The notes below the pieces were generated by a model, which was not told where the DNA came from, ran no database searches, and was given only the letters and a program-made list of their open reading frames with translations. Both the position numbers and the translations under genes were made by a program. This document shows, in pieces, positions 5,927 to 6,956 of a DNA stretch of 6,956 nucleotides; within the stretch, counting starts at the first letter, position 1, and each line of letters opens with the position of its first letter. The DNA comes from Candidatus Bathyarchaeota archaeon (lineage in GTDB: Archaea > Thermoproteota > Bathyarchaeia > 40CM-2-53-6 > FEN-987): assembly GCA_023247835.1 (NCBI GenBank), contig JAHFFU010000051.1, forward strand, positions 1 through 6,956. Reading direction: 5' to 3'.

Positions 5927-6956
5927 ATGCTACTGGTCATAATGACGTCGCAGGCCCTCATTTCCGTACGCAGCGACACTTCAGTGCTGGGCGTCCCCAG
6001 TTTTCAGTGGAAGTTTCTGTCGGCCGCAGAGAAGGCGGCAGTGGAAAAGTCGCTAGACCTCATCAGAACTCACCGAATGAAGAATATTCCATTGAAGATC
6101 GTAGACCAGGCAGGTTCGCCATACACGGGACCTGTGGAGGTTAGACAGGACTCAACAGCATTCATCTACATGACTGGCAGCTTCTGGTGGCCCATTAGAG
6201 CCCCCGACGAATACCTTGCGATGACGCCTTCCCGCAGTGTAACGCTCAGTGCCGAGTGGTCATACTTTGAACCCAGCCCCGGCGCCATCAACTTCAAAGG
6301 CATCAAAGATGACTTACGCTATTTCCCACAACTTGGCATAACAGACTTCCATGTCGTCGTCGGCCCACACATTGGCGAGTACAACACCCTCCCTGACTGG
6401 GCGAAGAAGCTTGACTATTATTCTCTGAAAGACGCCCTACAACGCTACGTCAAGGCACTCGCATCTGAGTTGAAAGGGCGCGTACAATACTACCAGCTCT
6501 GGGATGAAGCGAATGCAAACTGGGGCAACGGGAAATGGCCTCTCGATCGCATAATCGACGTCATCAACATGGAGGCTCAAACCATACGATCCGGGGACCC
6601 AAATGCGAGGATCATCATAGCTCTAACAGACATCCTACCAGGCACACCGTCCCTCGGAAGCGGCAGCAACTGGAGCGTGGAGGATTTCGTTCACCATCTC
6701 CTCGCGTCAGGAGTTCCCTTTGACATCCTCGGGCTCGAAACGCACTATGGATCGGGATGGGTGAGCCATGCGGGCGGGGTCGACACCTTGTACTCTCGAC
6801 TGGACGAGCTATCAAAGCTGGGCAAACCGATCTACGTTTGGGAGGACGGACTCACATCCTTCCTGAGACCCAAGGATATATCGACTTCTGACAGTTGGGT
6901 GGGGACATGGCACGGAACCCCAAGCGAAGAGAAGCAGGCGGAATTCATGGTCGCCG
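5927..6956 (+). CDS. Probable secreted GH10-like glycoside hydrolase (xylanase-type), 3' end cut off
   Basis: The 343 codons present run off the right edge. A hydrophobic stretch opens the protein and suggests export. A small beta-rich segment (about 45-85, with His-Arg-Met-Lys-Asn-Ile and Val-Asp-Gln-Ala-Gly) resembles the domain that precedes many GH10 barrels. The (beta/alpha)8 barrel follows, with Ser-Ala-Glu-Trp-Ser-Tyr-Phe-Glu-Pro near 112-120, Leu-Pro-Asp-Trp-Ala, and Gly-Leu-Glu-Thr-His-Tyr after Val-Pro-Phe-Asp-Ile. Putative catalytic residues are Glu194 in Trp-Asp-Glu-Ala-Asn (acid/base) and Glu306 in Tyr-Val-Trp-Glu-Asp-Gly (nucleophile). It would cleave beta-1,4-xylan or a related glycan outside the cell. 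The start is uncertain: ATG 5927 lacks a ribosome-binding site and begins inside the hydrophobic stretch. The frame is open back to a TAA at 5864 with no ATG, GTG or TTG between; an AGGGGAA at 5881 serves no standard start. GH39- or GH5-like assignment is the main alternative. Confidence 0.83.
   Translation, partial: MLLVIMTSQALISVRSDTSVLGVPSFQWKFLSAAEKAAVEKSLDLIRTHRMKNIPLKIVDQAGSPYTGPVEVRQDSTAFIYMTGSFWWPIRAPDEYLAMTPSRSVTLSAEWSYFEPSPGAINFKGIKDDLRYFPQLGITDFHVVVGPHIGEYNTLPDWAKKLDYYSLKDALQRYVKALASELKGRVQYYQLWDEANANWGNGKWPLDRIIDVINMEAQTIRSGDPNARIIIALTDILPGTPSLGSGSNWSVEDFVHHLLASGVPFDILGLETHYGSGWVSHAGGVDTLYSRLDELSKLGKPIYVWEDGLTSFLRPKDISTSDSWVGTWHGTPSEEKQAEFMVA

Noticed and set aside
6535..6815. Short frames on both strands inside the glycoside hydrolase
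   Set aside because: They are out of frame with the conserved barrel sequence and consist of low-complexity Arg/Ser/His-rich peptides.
1..6956. CRISPR array, transposon, toxin-antitoxin or phage-defence genes
   Set aside because: No spaced direct repeats, terminal inverted repeats, transposase motifs or small paired genes were seen on either strand.

Overview
The window is ordinary chromosomal DNA of roughly balanced base composition. It most likely comes from an archaeon of the Thermoproteota/Bathyarchaeia/Nitrososphaeria kind. That assignment is an inference from four things: the SRPBCC-type protein at the left edge, the style of the acetyl-CoA synthetase, frequent TTG starts, and a TATA-like box with a purine-rich BRE-like stretch 27 nt before the methyltransferase ATG, as in archaeal leaderless promoters. 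There is no rRNA, CRISPR array, transposase or integrase.

Left part (1-1874, all minus strand): the start of an SRPBCC-fold protein running off the left edge; a 399-nt stretch with no gene I can defend; a Rid-superfamily (YjgF/RidA) protein lacking the catalytic arginine of true RidA; and a class I SAM-dependent methyltransferase 71 nt upstream of it. The methyltransferase and Rid genes could be co-transcribed.

Middle (2048-5740, plus strand): two adenylate-forming acyl-CoA synthetases in tandem. The first is a FadD-like medium/long-chain fatty acid-CoA ligase with a TTG start. The second is an AMP-forming acetyl-CoA synthetase whose acetate-pocket tryptophan is present. Together they would feed free fatty acids and acetate (or propionate) into the CoA-thioester pool. 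The 173-nt divergent region before the first ligase holds the methyltransferase promoter candidate and a perfect 8-bp inverted repeat whose loop carries GGAGG.

Right part (5741-6956): twelve nt after the acetyl-CoA synthetase stop lies the 3' piece of a tRNA gene (T-arm, 3' acceptor strand, encoded CCA) with no 5' half. This looks like an attachment-site remnant or a decayed tRNA. Beyond it begins a probably secreted GH10-like glycoside hydrolase, cut off by the right edge, with both putative catalytic glutamates visible. No complete novel system is evident. The most unusual signals are the tRNA fragment, the hairpin before the fatty acyl-CoA ligase, and the unclear start and unusual acid/base motif of the hydrolase.
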